DNA of 64,000 nucleotides. Origin: Fructobacillus durionis. Its GTDB lineage: Bacteria > Bacillota > Bacilli > Lactobacillales > Lactobacillaceae. The position numbers were made by a program, and so were the translations under genes. The DNA is taken from contig NZ_FOLI01000001.1 of NCBI RefSeq assembly GCF_900112405.1, forward strand, positions 496,001 through 560,000, written 5' to 3'. Shown piece after piece: positions 15,280-22,286 of the stretch (position 1 is its first letter; each line of letters begins with the position of its first letter). The notes below the pieces were generated by a model. The model was not told where the DNA came from. It ran no database searches and saw only the letters and a program-made list of their open reading frames with translations.

Positions 15280-16401
15280 ATGCAGCGAATTATTCAAAAA
15301 CTACAACATGATACCCTCTTCTTATTTACAACGGCACTCGTTTTAATCGCTGCTTGTTTCGGGAGCATTCACTTCAAAAACGTCTCCTGGGAAACGGTTG
15401 AATCCCTGCTCGCTCTGCTGGGCCTGGTCACCCTGCTGCAGTCTTTGGGTTTCATCGAAGCGCTTGCTCGTTTCTTTATCGAGAAATCTAAGACCAGCCG
15501 TGACCTCATCACCGCCATTTTCCTTTTGTCCTTCTTCTCGGCCATGGTTGTGACCAATGACGTTGCTATTCTAACCATTGTTCCACTGACTTTTGCAATG
15601 GCTAAAAAAGTAACTTTTCCGACTGTCAAAGTTGCCGCCATGGCGACCGTTTATGCCAACCTCGGTTCGGCGATTTCTCCCATCGGTAACCCGCAAAACA
15701 TCTTCCTGCTGGCGCACTACCAGAACAGCCCGCTTGACTACGCCATCCCCGCTGCTATACTGACACTCCTCGCGCTGATCTCCATGCCACTCTTTATCAA
15801 GCATGTATCCAACCGGCAGCTCCCTACCATCCAAAAAAAATCCGTAATCAAAGAAATGAAGAAGTGGCAGTATTACTTACTGGGCGTTGCTACGTTAGTC
15901 ATTCTAGCCATCTTAATTAGCCACCATGGGGTTTTACTAGCGTTGATTTTGACCGTCTTGTTGCTAGCCTACTACCATCCCCGCTCCTTCCGAGAGGTTG
16001 ACTACGGTGTCGTCTTGTCCATCATGAACTTCTTCTTGCTGGTTGGCGCACTAATGGCCATTCCGTCCGTGAAAGAGGCGTTAACGACAATTGGCGAGCA
16101 CCCCCTCCAACTCCTTGGAACAGGAATCCTGCTTAGCCAGGTAATTTCGAACGTTCCAGTTTCAGCCCTTCTAGCCCCCCTGACCTCCCATGCCAGTGTC
16201 CTCTACTTAGCCGTTTCAGTGGGGGCCTTTGGGACCTTGATTGCCTCGCTAGCTAACTTGCTAGCCTTCCGTCAGGTCAAGGCCAACGCCATTGCCCGCG
16301 TCCGCCAAAACTTCATCCTGCACTTTACTTATTACAACGTGATTTTCTTGGTGATTGGCTCCTTGCTAGCCGCCCTCTACGTTGCCCTATCCTCACTATA
16401 A
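15280..16401 (+). CDS. SLC13/ArsB-type anion permease
   Basis: A 373-residue membrane protein with about ten hydrophobic segments. The repeated family motifs are ATVYANLGSAISPIGNPQNIFL in the first half and a second hairpin loop around LSQVISNVPVSALLAPLTS in the second half, as in the citrate/arsenite/Na+ permease superfamily. VVTNDVAILTIVPLTF in the first half is a further family segment. The transported ion cannot be decided. A consensus -10 box TATAAT lies at 15251-15256 and the ribosome-binding site is AAAAAGGAG. It stands alone, divergent from hisS. Confidence 0.85.
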   Translation: MQRIIQKLQHDTLFLFTTALVLIAACFGSIHFKNVSWETVESLLALLGLVTLLQSLGFIEALARFFIEKSKTSRDLITAIFLLSFFSAMVVTNDVAILTIVPLTFAMAKKVTFPTVKVAAMATVYANLGSAISPIGNPQNIFLLAHYQNSPLDYAIPAAILTLLALISMPLFIKHVSNRQLPTIQKKSVIKEMKKWQYYLLGVATLVILAILISHHGVLLALILTVLLLAYYHPRSFREVDYGVVLSIMNFFLLVGALMAIPSVKEALTTIGEHPLQLLGTGILLSQVISNVPVSALLAPLTSHASVLYLAVSVGAFGTLIASLANLLAFRQVKANAIARVRQNFILHFTYYNVIFLVIGSLLAALYVALSSL

Positions 16402-16404
16402 CTA

Positions 16405-16435
16405 AAAGGAGCTCCCATTCGGGAACTCCTTTTTA
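16405..16435. terminator. Bidirectional terminator between permease and UDG-like gene
   Basis: AAAGGAGCTCCC, ATTC and GGGAACTCCTTTTT form a hairpin with T-runs on both strands between convergent genes. Confidence 0.85.
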
Positions 16436-16440
16436 TCTGT

Positions 16441-17028
16441 TTATTTTTCAGTTTTCTCTGGTCCCAAAATCTGTCGTACCCGCTTCTGCAAGGCTGGCAC
16501 AACGTCCTTTTCGTACCAAGGGTTCTTGGCCAACCAGATGTTATTACGTGGGGATGGATGCACGATTGGGAAGTACTTTGGCCAGTACTCTTCGTAGTTA
16601 CGAATCGTATCCGTAATCTTCGCCGAAGACTTCTGATGCAAGTAGTAGTGCTGTGAATAAGAGCCAACCAGAATCGTCAACTGACGGTCTGCCATTTGTT
16701 CGAGCAGTTGGGGATGCCACTTCTCAGCAATGCCCTTACGGGGCGCCTTATCCCCGGACTTAGCCTTGCCGGGATAGTAAAAGTCCATTGGGATTACCCC
16801 AATATCACCGGAGTCGTAAAACTCCTCTTTGGAAACCCCCAACCATTCACGCAAGCGGTCCCCGGAAGCATCGTTCCACATGATGCCCGTGTTCTGTACA
16901 CGCAATCCAGGCGCCTGGCCAATAATCACAATCTTAGCCGTTTTAGGCGCATTAAAAATTGGATTCCAACCTTTATCCGTGAACTCCTTGTTCATCGGAT
17001 CCGCTTTAATTTCATCAAATAGTGACAT
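16441..17028 (-). CDS. Uracil-DNA glycosylase family protein
   Basis: A 195-residue protein of the uracil-DNA-glycosylase superfamily, which cuts damaged bases from DNA. The active-site motif IVIIGQAPGLRVQNTGIMW (about residues 33-51) and the second motif HPSPRNN (about 157-163) are present. Cysteines for the iron-sulphur cluster of families 4 and 5 are absent, so this belongs to the compact Mug-like/COG1573-type group. The exact lesion removed is not determinable. It lies 14 bases downstream of the amidohydrolase gene and is probably cotranscribed with it. Confidence 0.9.
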   Translation of the reverse strand: MSLFDEIKADPMNKEFTDKGWNPIFNAPKTAKIVIIGQAPGLRVQNTGIMWNDASGDRLREWLGVSKEEFYDSGDIGVIPMDFYYPGKAKSGDKAPRKGIAEKWHPQLLEQMADRQLTILVGSYSQHYYLHQKSSAKITDTIRNYEEYWPKYFPIVHPSPRNNIWLAKNPWYEKDVVPALQKRVRQILGPEKTEK

Positions 17029-17042
17029 AACTCCCCCTCTTC

Positions 17043-18014
17043 TTAATTTAAAGCCGGGTCATTAGCCTGTGCTGCCGCTTCTACTGCCGTCTGCTTGAAG
17101 TAGACTTTATCAGCGTTATTGTATAAAATATCCGCTAGTTCTTCGCCATCGAATAGTCCCGAGGCCACCAACCAGTTCGCTAAATTCTCATAGGAATTAA
17201 AGGTTGCTGACCATGGCGAGTCCGTTCCCCAAATCAGGCGCTTAGCCCCCAAAACTTCCTTGGCCAAGGCAACCATTTGCTGGCACTTAGGGTATGGAAA
17301 AGTCGTATCAGCCTGAATATCTTGAATAGCCGATAAGTCCACATAGATATTTCGCTTTGATTGGAAGGCATCCAAGGCAGCTTTCAATCGATTCAAATGT
17401 TTCTCTGATGGGAAGGACAAATGGCAGACAACGAAGTCTATCATTGGATAACGCGCTGCCAAATTGACAATCGCTTCCGGCTGATAGGAAACCTGCTCGT
17501 ATGAACCGTAGTCGACCGCCACCGTAAAACCCGGGTAGTCCGCTAAGTAGTGAAAAATTTGACCAACCCGGGCATCCGTATCCAAGCGGAATGGTTCATT
17601 ACCATGGTAGCCATGTAGGCCACCACCCTGGGAGATTTCAAACTTAATGGCACGGAACCCCAGTTCTTCAACATGTCGTCGAACAATGGCCATCGCCTTA
17701 TCTGCAAAAGGGTCCACAGAAAAAGCCCCGATGAAGCGTTCTGGATACTTTTTAATCATTTGATAGCTATAGTAATTTTGATAACCATTCAAAGAGCCCT
17801 GCAATAGCACAGCCTTTTCAACGTCGGCTTTATCCATGAGCTGCATGGCTGCTTCAGCCGTAAAGGAATCATCCCCAGAATCTTCGGGAATCAACTGGAT
17901 CACAGTCCCATCATCCCAGATGGCCTTACCATCGCCTAAAGCGTTTAAACGGCCCTTACCGTTCAAACCAGCGATATTTCGGACTAAGTGTAGGTGTCCA
18001 TCGATTTTCTTCAT
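17043..18014 (-). CDS. Amidohydrolase-family TIM-barrel metal hydrolase
   Basis: A 323-residue protein of the amidohydrolase-2 type. The first metal motif HLHL follows the start (KKIDGHLHLVRN). Other barrel landmarks are the region of GFRAIKFEISQGGGLHGYHG, the His in VVCHLSFPS and the Asp in LIWGTDSPWSATF. Relatives include decarboxylases and lactonases; the substrate is unknown. I chose the ATG at 18012-18014 because CAGGAGG lies five bases upstream. A TACAAT box on the minus strand near 18048 may be its -10. The UDG-like gene follows in the same direction. Confidence 0.88.
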   Translation of the reverse strand: MKKIDGHLHLVRNIAGLNGKGRLNALGDGKAIWDDGTVIQLIPEDSGDDSFTAEAAMQLMDKADVEKAVLLQGSLNGYQNYYSYQMIKKYPERFIGAFSVDPFADKAMAIVRRHVEELGFRAIKFEISQGGGLHGYHGNEPFRLDTDARVGQIFHYLADYPGFTVAVDYGSYEQVSYQPEAIVNLAARYPMIDFVVCHLSFPSEKHLNRLKAALDAFQSKRNIYVDLSAIQDIQADTTFPYPKCQQMVALAKEVLGAKRLIWGTDSPWSATFNSYENLANWLVASGLFDGEELADILYNNADKVYFKQTAVEAAAQANDPALN

Positions 18015-18079
18015 ACCGGCCTCCTGATTAGATAATTTCAATTCCATTGTACACTTTCTAAGCTAATCTGTTTAGATAG

Positions 18080-18116
18080 TAAAAAGTCCCACCAGCAAGC
18101 AAGCCGGTAGGACTTT
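18080..18116 (-). terminator. Terminator after the small membrane protein gene
   Basis: On the minus strand AAGTCCTACCGGC, TTGCTT and GCTGGTGGGACTT are followed by TTT, directly after the stop at 18126. Confidence 0.85.
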
Positions 18117-18125
18117 GAATAACAA

Positions 18126-18311
18126 TTATGAAAAATAGGCCGCATGAATAATCAGCAAAATTGCACCAATTCCAAAGATAATCGTTCCCCAAACTAACTG
18201 AGAAATCACGGAACGGTCACCGAAGTACAAACGCAGAAGCGGTGCCGTACTTCCAAAAATCAATACGATAATACCAATAAATACAAGGCCGAGGCCGATG
18301 AGTGATAACAT
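18126..18311 (-). CDS. Small two-segment membrane protein
   Basis: A 61-residue hydrophobic protein with two predicted membrane helices (IGLGLVFIGIIVLIFGSTA and VWGTIIFGIGAILLIIHAAY) joined by a short polar turn with LRLYFGDRS. The ATG is preceded by GAAAGGA and the gene is closed by a good terminator, which supports real expression. I do not recognise the family; small membrane proteins of this type are common in lactic acid bacteria and mostly uncharacterised. It follows the PEBP gene by about 50 bases. Confidence 0.75.
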   Translation of the reverse strand: MLSLIGLGLVFIGIIVLIFGSTAPLLRLYFGDRSVISQLVWGTIIFGIGAILLIIHAAYFS

Positions 18312-18360
18312 GAATAAATCCTTTCATCCGTCTTCATTCGTTGATAATGAACAGTAAAAA

Positions 18361-18858
18361 TTATGACTTAGCCAAGATCTCAGTGCTATCTTCGGCCAAC
18401 ACGTGCCCCTTCATCGCCTTCATCAACTCATTGAGATAAAAGCCGTTCGATAGGTCTAGCTTTTCATCTAGGGCAAAGACGGTCAACGTGTAATCGTGAT
18501 CACAGTTAGGTGGCATTGGGCCACCATAGTGCTGGGTGATGTTCACACCATAATCAGGATAGAACTTTGAACCAAAGCTATTCTCTCCCTGAATCAAGTC
18601 CTTATCGGCACGTGAGCTATCCTCTTCCACCGCCGTCACGGGCCCAAAGCCAGTGGCTAACCAGTGAATGAACGGAAATCCACAGACAGGCACTGCGTCA
18701 TAATCAATTAAGGTAATGGCTAAGTCCTTGGTCCCTTCGGGCAACTTGTCCACTTTAAATGGAAATGAACAAACCGGAATACCAGAATCGCGGAACGCTT
18801 CTGGTGCAAACTTGCCGTACTTATCAGGTAAATAACCAGACATTTCTTTAATCTTCAT
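18361..18858 (-). CDS. YbhB/YbcL-type PEBP (Raf kinase inhibitor-like) protein
   Basis: A 165-residue phosphatidylethanolamine-binding-protein fold. The key segments are LAITLIDYDAVPVCGFPFIHWLATG (ligand-pocket Asp and His), the acidic loop around SFGSKFYPDYGVN, and YGGPMPPNCDHDYTLTVFALD, the conserved GGP-P...H-Y motif. Bacterial members are cytoplasmic and of unclear role. Two adjacent ATG codons exist; the second (18856-18858) has the better spacing from AAAGGAG. The small membrane protein gene follows. Confidence 0.92.
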   Translation of the reverse strand: MKIKEMSGYLPDKYGKFAPEAFRDSGIPVCSFPFKVDKLPEGTKDLAITLIDYDAVPVCGFPFIHWLATGFGPVTAVEEDSSRADKDLIQGENSFGSKFYPDYGVNITQHYGGPMPPNCDHDYTLTVFALDEKLDLSNGFYLNELMKAMKGHVLAEDSTEILAKS

Positions 18859-18942
18859 CATTTACTCCTTTTTGTTCTCTACTAATAGTTTAACAGCAAA
18901 TGATAAGAATACAATTTAGTAACTGTTGTCCCCTAAGACTTT

Positions 18943-19266
18943 CTAAGTCAGGTAAACCAACGCGACATAGGACAACGTACCAACCAGAATCGAAATCAAC
19001 ATATTTTTCTTGTAGAGGTGCACACCAATCGTTAGCAAGCCCGCAATGACCGCTAACAGAGTATCGTGGCTGGAATGCAGCAATTGGCTCTTATAACAGT
19101 AAACCACTAGGATACCAAGAATGGCCGGTGGCAAATTATTGCCTAAGTAACTGACAAAGTCAGGGGTCGGCTTCTTCCCATTAAAAATCATAAAAGGTAA
19201 AAAGCGGGAGGCCATGGTCGTCAAAACGGCAATGGCAATCGTACAAAGCTGCTCAGTAAATGTCAT
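18943..19266 (-). CDS. azlD: Branched-chain amino acid exporter subunit AzlD
   Basis: A 107-residue membrane protein with four hydrophobic stretches, the small partner of AzlC. The N-terminal TIAIAVLTTMASRFLPFMIF and YLGNNLPPAILGILVVYC segments are typical of AzlD. Together AzlC and AzlD export branched-chain amino acids in relatives. Its ATG overlaps the azlC stop (ATGA), indicating coupled translation. Confidence 0.93.
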   Translation of the reverse strand: MTFTEQLCTIAIAVLTTMASRFLPFMIFNGKKPTPDFVSYLGNNLPPAILGILVVYCYKSQLLHSSHDTLLAVIAGLLTIGVHLYKKNMLISILVGTLSYVALVYLT

Positions 19267-19943
19267 TGGCCCTCCTCCTTTCGGTAGCGAATGTAAAGAA
19301 CACCGACCATCAAGAGCATTGAAATGGGTAGGAAGTATTCCGGACCAAAGATAAAGAGTGACCCCAGGGCCAGCACAATCCCGGTGACTGAATTGAAGTG
19401 CTTCTCCTCGTTCACGAACTGGTCCATGAATAGCACGATAAAGAGCGCTACCATGACAAAGTCGATTCCCTTGATTTGGAAAGTGATGAGAGAACCTAAG
19501 AGGCCTCCAATCATCGCGCCCATCACCCAGTAAAAATGGTTAAGGAATGTTACATAAAAATAGAAGTGCTTCTTATCAATCGTTTCGGGAATCTTTGTCG
19601 CATAGTTAATCGAAAAGGATTCGTCAACCATTCCAAAAATCAAATAAATCTTTCGCCAACCAGTATTCTTATAACGTTCCAACATGGAAATACCATAAAA
19701 AAGGTGGCGGGAGTTAATGATGGCCGTCAGTAGTAGCACACCCCACGGGTTAAAGCACTTCAACAAAGCGTTTCCCACAACAAACTCGACCGATCCGCCA
19801 AAAATCGTCATGGCCATTAAGGTTGGAAATAGGAAGTTAAAACCTAACTGGTTCATGTACAAGCCATAGGTCATCCCTAAAAAGGCAAAGCCAGCCATGA
19901 TTGGGATTGTCTTTTGAAAAGCTAATTTAAATTCAGAACTCAT
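19263..19943 (-). CDS. azlC: Branched-chain amino acid exporter AzlC
   Basis: A 226-residue membrane protein with the AzlC features: FKLAFQKTIPIMAGFAFLGMTYG at the N-terminus, MAMTIFGGSVEFVVGNALL, the conserved NSRHLFYGISMLERY motif, and a C-terminal hydrophobic tail. It forms the large subunit of the AzlCD exporter. The ribosome-binding site GGAGAGG lies seven bases before the ATG. A terminator-like hairpin lies in the leader, which suggests attenuation. Confidence 0.94.
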   Translation of the reverse strand: MSSEFKLAFQKTIPIMAGFAFLGMTYGLYMNQLGFNFLFPTLMAMTIFGGSVEFVVGNALLKCFNPWGVLLLTAIINSRHLFYGISMLERYKNTGWRKIYLIFGMVDESFSINYATKIPETIDKKHFYFYVTFLNHFYWVMGAMIGGLLGSLITFQIKGIDFVMVALFIVLFMDQFVNEEKHFNSVTGIVLALGSLFIFGPEYFLPISMLLMVGVLYIRYRKEEGQ

Positions 19944-19985
19944 TTTGTCACCTCTCCTGTGATAAAGGGTAGTGAATAATTACCA

Positions 19986-20019
19986 ATAAAAAAGTCCCTA
20001 AAAATTATGAGGGATTTTT
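19986..20019 (-). terminator. Terminator-like hairpin in the azlCD leader
   Basis: On the minus strand AAAATCCCT, a short loop and AGGGACTT run into TTTTATT. It lies upstream of azlC and downstream of the LRR gene's own terminator, so it probably attenuates azlCD. A -10-like TATACT at about 20031-20036 would place the start of transcription only about 10 bases before it. The rest of 19944-20127 is AT-rich and shows nothing else. Confidence 0.6.
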
Positions 20020-20127
20020 AAGAACTTTGTTAGTATAAAAAAACAAAATTAATAAATATCTTTTAAAAACACTTACTAAAGTATTGTAACAGCTTTTAAC
20101 TTTTAATTCATTGACTTTTTCAGATTA

Positions 20128-20162
20128 TTAAAAAAGCAAGTACTTAAAAGGCACTTGCTTTA
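20128..20162 (-). terminator. Terminator after the LRR surface protein gene
   Basis: On the minus strand AAGCAAGTGCC, TTTT and AAGTACTTGCTT are followed by TTTTA, 40 bases after the stop at 20202. Confidence 0.88.
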
Positions 20163-20201
20163 ATTTCATTCAAATTTTAATGAAAGTATTTGAACTATCG
20201 A

Positions 20202-21878
20202 TTACTTATTACGCTTTGTCAATAAGTATCCAACCGTTGAGAGACCAGCAACTAAGAATGCTGGAACAAAGATTCCCGCGTTCTTTTCAATCATCTTGCC
20301 CGTTTCTGGCATAGCATGACGAACAGCGTTTCCCGCTACTGAATATGAGCTGCCATAAACGCCCTTAGCTGTCTTTCCACTTGTTCCATTAGTGGTTTCA
20401 CTTGATGGTGTATGACTTGCAGCTGGTGTATTGCTTCCGCTGCTTGATGGAGTTGTACCACCGTTAGCTGGAGTATTCGAGCCATTTCCACCATTGTTAC
20501 TTGGTGTTGGTGTTGGCGTAACAGGAGTATTTGGTGTTGGAGCTGGCGTTGGCGTTGGTGTTGGTGTCTTAGTCGAATAGATGACATCAATATTTTCATC
20601 CGAGCTATCTGCCGTTGGTGTTTCAGCATTAATCTCGGTCACAGCCTTATCGTTCACCTTAGGATCAATGTAGTTATCCCCTAGTTCTTGTTGAATCTGT
20701 ACATCAGAGAACTGTGTGGCAGAGTCAGTGGCTAATTGCCATTGACCGTAGTCAGTCACAGCACCCGTCAACCAATTCTTAGTAGCGGTTCGTTGGTAAG
20801 AGACTGTTTGAACCAATGGACTTTGCCCAGCAATTTCATTATGGTTAGAATCTAAATAATTAATTGTTCGTTTAACTGTCTTTGTTTCAGTAATTTGCGT
20901 TACTGGTACGGTCGTTCCCCACTCATACCAACCTCCAGTTTTTGCACCGGTATCAAAGAAAGTCGTATAATCATTGGCATTCATTGTCAATGCCTGTGGA
21001 TTAGCTGTTGATGGACTATCAACTAATGTGTAATAGCCGTATCGATCTGATGAAGAATGGTCACCTAAGCCCGTGCTCTCTGCTGGATCAATCCTTGCTT
21101 GAGCCAACTTAACAAAGAGCTTCTGACCATTACCAATTTGTGAAAATGTTTGATAAGAACCAGAAGTAATCAAGGTAGTAAAACTTGAAAGATCCACCGT
21201 TTGCAAGCTACTTGTATTTTCGAACATGCGTTCCGTGTACTGTAAACGGTTTGTATTAAAGGTACTCAAATCCAGATTTTTCACACTAGATAAACCATTA
21301 AACATATCGTTTATGTTTGTGACCTGGGCAGTATTAAATGAACTAACATCAAGGCTTGTTAAAGAGGAACAGTTGTAAAACATTTTATCAAAATTTCCAA
21401 CATTTGCCGTATTGAATTTACTTAGATCAACTGAAGTCAAAGAAGAATCATCAGCAAACAGGCTCCCCATATGCTCTGTGTTCGAGGTATCCAAATTAGT
21501 CAGGCCAGTAAAGTCAGTTAGTTTAGTTAGACCGCCAAATAAGTTTTCGGATTGTTGAGGTGCCGCAACCGCTTGCGTAAAGACAATGTGCTGAACATTT
21601 GGGAAGAGAGTCGAAAGGCTAGAAGCTGAGCTTACTGGCAAGGTTCCCCCACTCGTAAAGGTCAAAGTATTCGTTGAATTGTCATAAGTATAACTAACCG
21701 TTCCAAAAGTACCATTCGTCGTATCGGCACTTGCCCTAACCTGTGACACTGGCAAGGTATGTTGTGTTGCCGGTGTTACGCTCACTGCCCCTAGTAAGGC
21801 AAAGGAAGCTAAAGAAGCTGCAACCCATCGTTTTACATGACGATTCTTTTTATCAACATTAATATTTAAATTAACCAT
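20202..21878 (-). CDS. BspA-type leucine-rich-repeat surface protein, sortase-anchored
   Basis: A 558-residue exported protein. It has a long basic signal peptide (KNRHVKRWVAASLASFALLG) with a likely cut near residue 50. About four BspA/DUF285-type repeats follow (pattern LTSVDLSKFNTANVGNFDKM), then a MucBP-like module (VKRTINYLDSNHNEIAG), a Pro/Thr- and Ser/Gly-rich wall-spanning stalk, and the sorting signal MPETG with a hydrophobic tail and RNK end. The sorting motif is MPETG rather than LPXTG. Such proteins usually mediate adhesion or coaggregation. Monocistronic with its own promoter and terminator. Confidence 0.92.
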   Translation of the reverse strand: MVNLNINVDKKNRHVKRWVAASLASFALLGAVSVTPATQHTLPVSQVRASADTTNGTFGTVSYTYDNSTNTLTFTSGGTLPVSSASSLSTLFPNVQHIVFTQAVAAPQQSENLFGGLTKLTDFTGLTNLDTSNTEHMGSLFADDSSLTSVDLSKFNTANVGNFDKMFYNCSSLTSLDVSSFNTAQVTNINDMFNGLSSVKNLDLSTFNTNRLQYTERMFENTSSLQTVDLSSFTTLITSGSYQTFSQIGNGQKLFVKLAQARIDPAESTGLGDHSSSDRYGYYTLVDSPSTANPQALTMNANDYTTFFDTGAKTGGWYEWGTTVPVTQITETKTVKRTINYLDSNHNEIAGQSPLVQTVSYQRTATKNWLTGAVTDYGQWQLATDSATQFSDVQIQQELGDNYIDPKVNDKAVTEINAETPTADSSDENIDVIYSTKTPTPTPTPAPTPNTPVTPTPTPSNNGGNGSNTPANGGTTPSSSGSNTPAASHTPSSETTNGTSGKTAKGVYGSSYSVAGNAVRHAMPETGKMIEKNAGIFVPAFLVAGLSTVGYLLTKRNK

Positions 21879-21915
21879 AACTATCCCTTTCTGTAATTAT
21901 TATAAGTACAGTTCC

Positions 21916-21944
21916 GTTATAGGTCTCTTTTAAATAAAATGCAA
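21916..21944 (-). promoter_or_regulatory. Promoter of the LRR surface protein gene
   Basis: On the minus strand TTGCAT, a 17-base spacer and TATAAC lie about 40 bases before the start codon. A TATAAT further downstream is an alternative -10 without a good -35. Confidence 0.6.
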
Positions 21945-21956
21945 ATTAAGTAGTCA

Positions 21957-21988
21957 ATTAAAAAAGGACCAGAATTAAATCGGTCCAA
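21957..21988 (-). terminator. Second terminator downstream of tRNA-Ser
   Basis: On the minus strand GGACC, an 11-base loop and GGTCC are followed by TTTTTTAATT. It lies after the stronger terminator at 22075-22124 and shields the LRR gene promoter from upstream transcription. The 21989-22074 stretch between them holds nothing I can support. Confidence 0.7.
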
Positions 21989-22074
21989 AGTAGCAGTACA
22001 TCAATGGAATAGTGTTATTTTCTGTTATTTTTCTGCCTTTTTGCTTGCTTTCTCTTGCTTTCCATAGACACCGT

Positions 22075-22124
22075 AAAAAAAAAAAAGAGGATAAGACTGG
22101 GCTTTATGGGCCCTCTTACCCTCT
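22075..22124 (-). terminator. Terminator after tRNA-Ser
   Basis: On the minus strand AGAGGGTAAGAGGGC, a short loop and GCCCAGTCTTATCCTCT form a long stem followed by a run of 12 T residues, 15 bases after the tRNA 3' end. Confidence 0.9.
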
Positions 22125-22139
22125 CTTGATAATGGTCAA

Positions 22140-22228
22140 GGAGATAGCGGGATTTGAACCCGCACACCGCCATACGACGGCTCGACGGATTTCGAGTCCG
22201 CTGCAGTACCAGATTGTGCCATATCTCC
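22140..22228 (-). tRNA. tRNA-Ser (anticodon CGA)
   Basis: The minus strand folds as a class II tRNA. Acceptor stem is GGAGATA with TATCTCC, D-arm contains TGGTA, anticodon arm is GCGGA-CTCGAAA-TCCGT with anticodon CGA, the long variable arm is CCGTC-GTAT-GGCGG, and the T-arm is GCGGG-TTCAAAT-CCCGC. The long variable arm plus CGA identify serine, reading UCG codons. CCA is not encoded; the base after the acceptor stem is T, where bacterial tRNA-Ser normally has G73. Confidence 0.93.
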
Positions 22229-22230
22229 AT

Positions 22231-22267
22231 AAAACTGCCCTAAATTTTTGACAAATTTAGAACAGTT
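22231..22267 (-). terminator. Terminator-like hairpin between typA and tRNA-Ser
   Basis: On the minus strand CTGTTCTAAATTT, GTCAA and AAATTTAGGGCAG pair over 13 positions including two G-U pairs, followed by TTTT. It ends just before the tRNA 5' end, so it could terminate typA or help release the tRNA precursor. Confidence 0.6.
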
Positions 22268-22286
22268 AAATTTAAAGCTTATTAAA

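Noticed and set aside
20480-20580. Possible CRISPR-like or tandem repeat in the 20.4-20.6 kb region
   Set aside because: The repetition is the Thr-Pro codon pattern of the coding sequence for the wall-spanning stalk, not spaced direct repeats.
20336-20629. 97-codon minus-strand frame rich in Gln and His
   Set aside because: Out-of-frame reading of the repetitive Pro/Thr/Ser stalk of the LRR surface protein.
22015-22065. 16-codon Lys-rich ORF between the two terminators after tRNA-Ser
   Set aside because: Very short, no ribosome-binding site, lies between terminators; no evidence for expression.
22140-22228. tRNA-Ser as an integration (att) site for a mobile element
   Set aside because: No integrase, no duplicated tRNA 3' end and only a single surface-protein gene next to it; xerD at 5 kb is the housekeeping recombinase.
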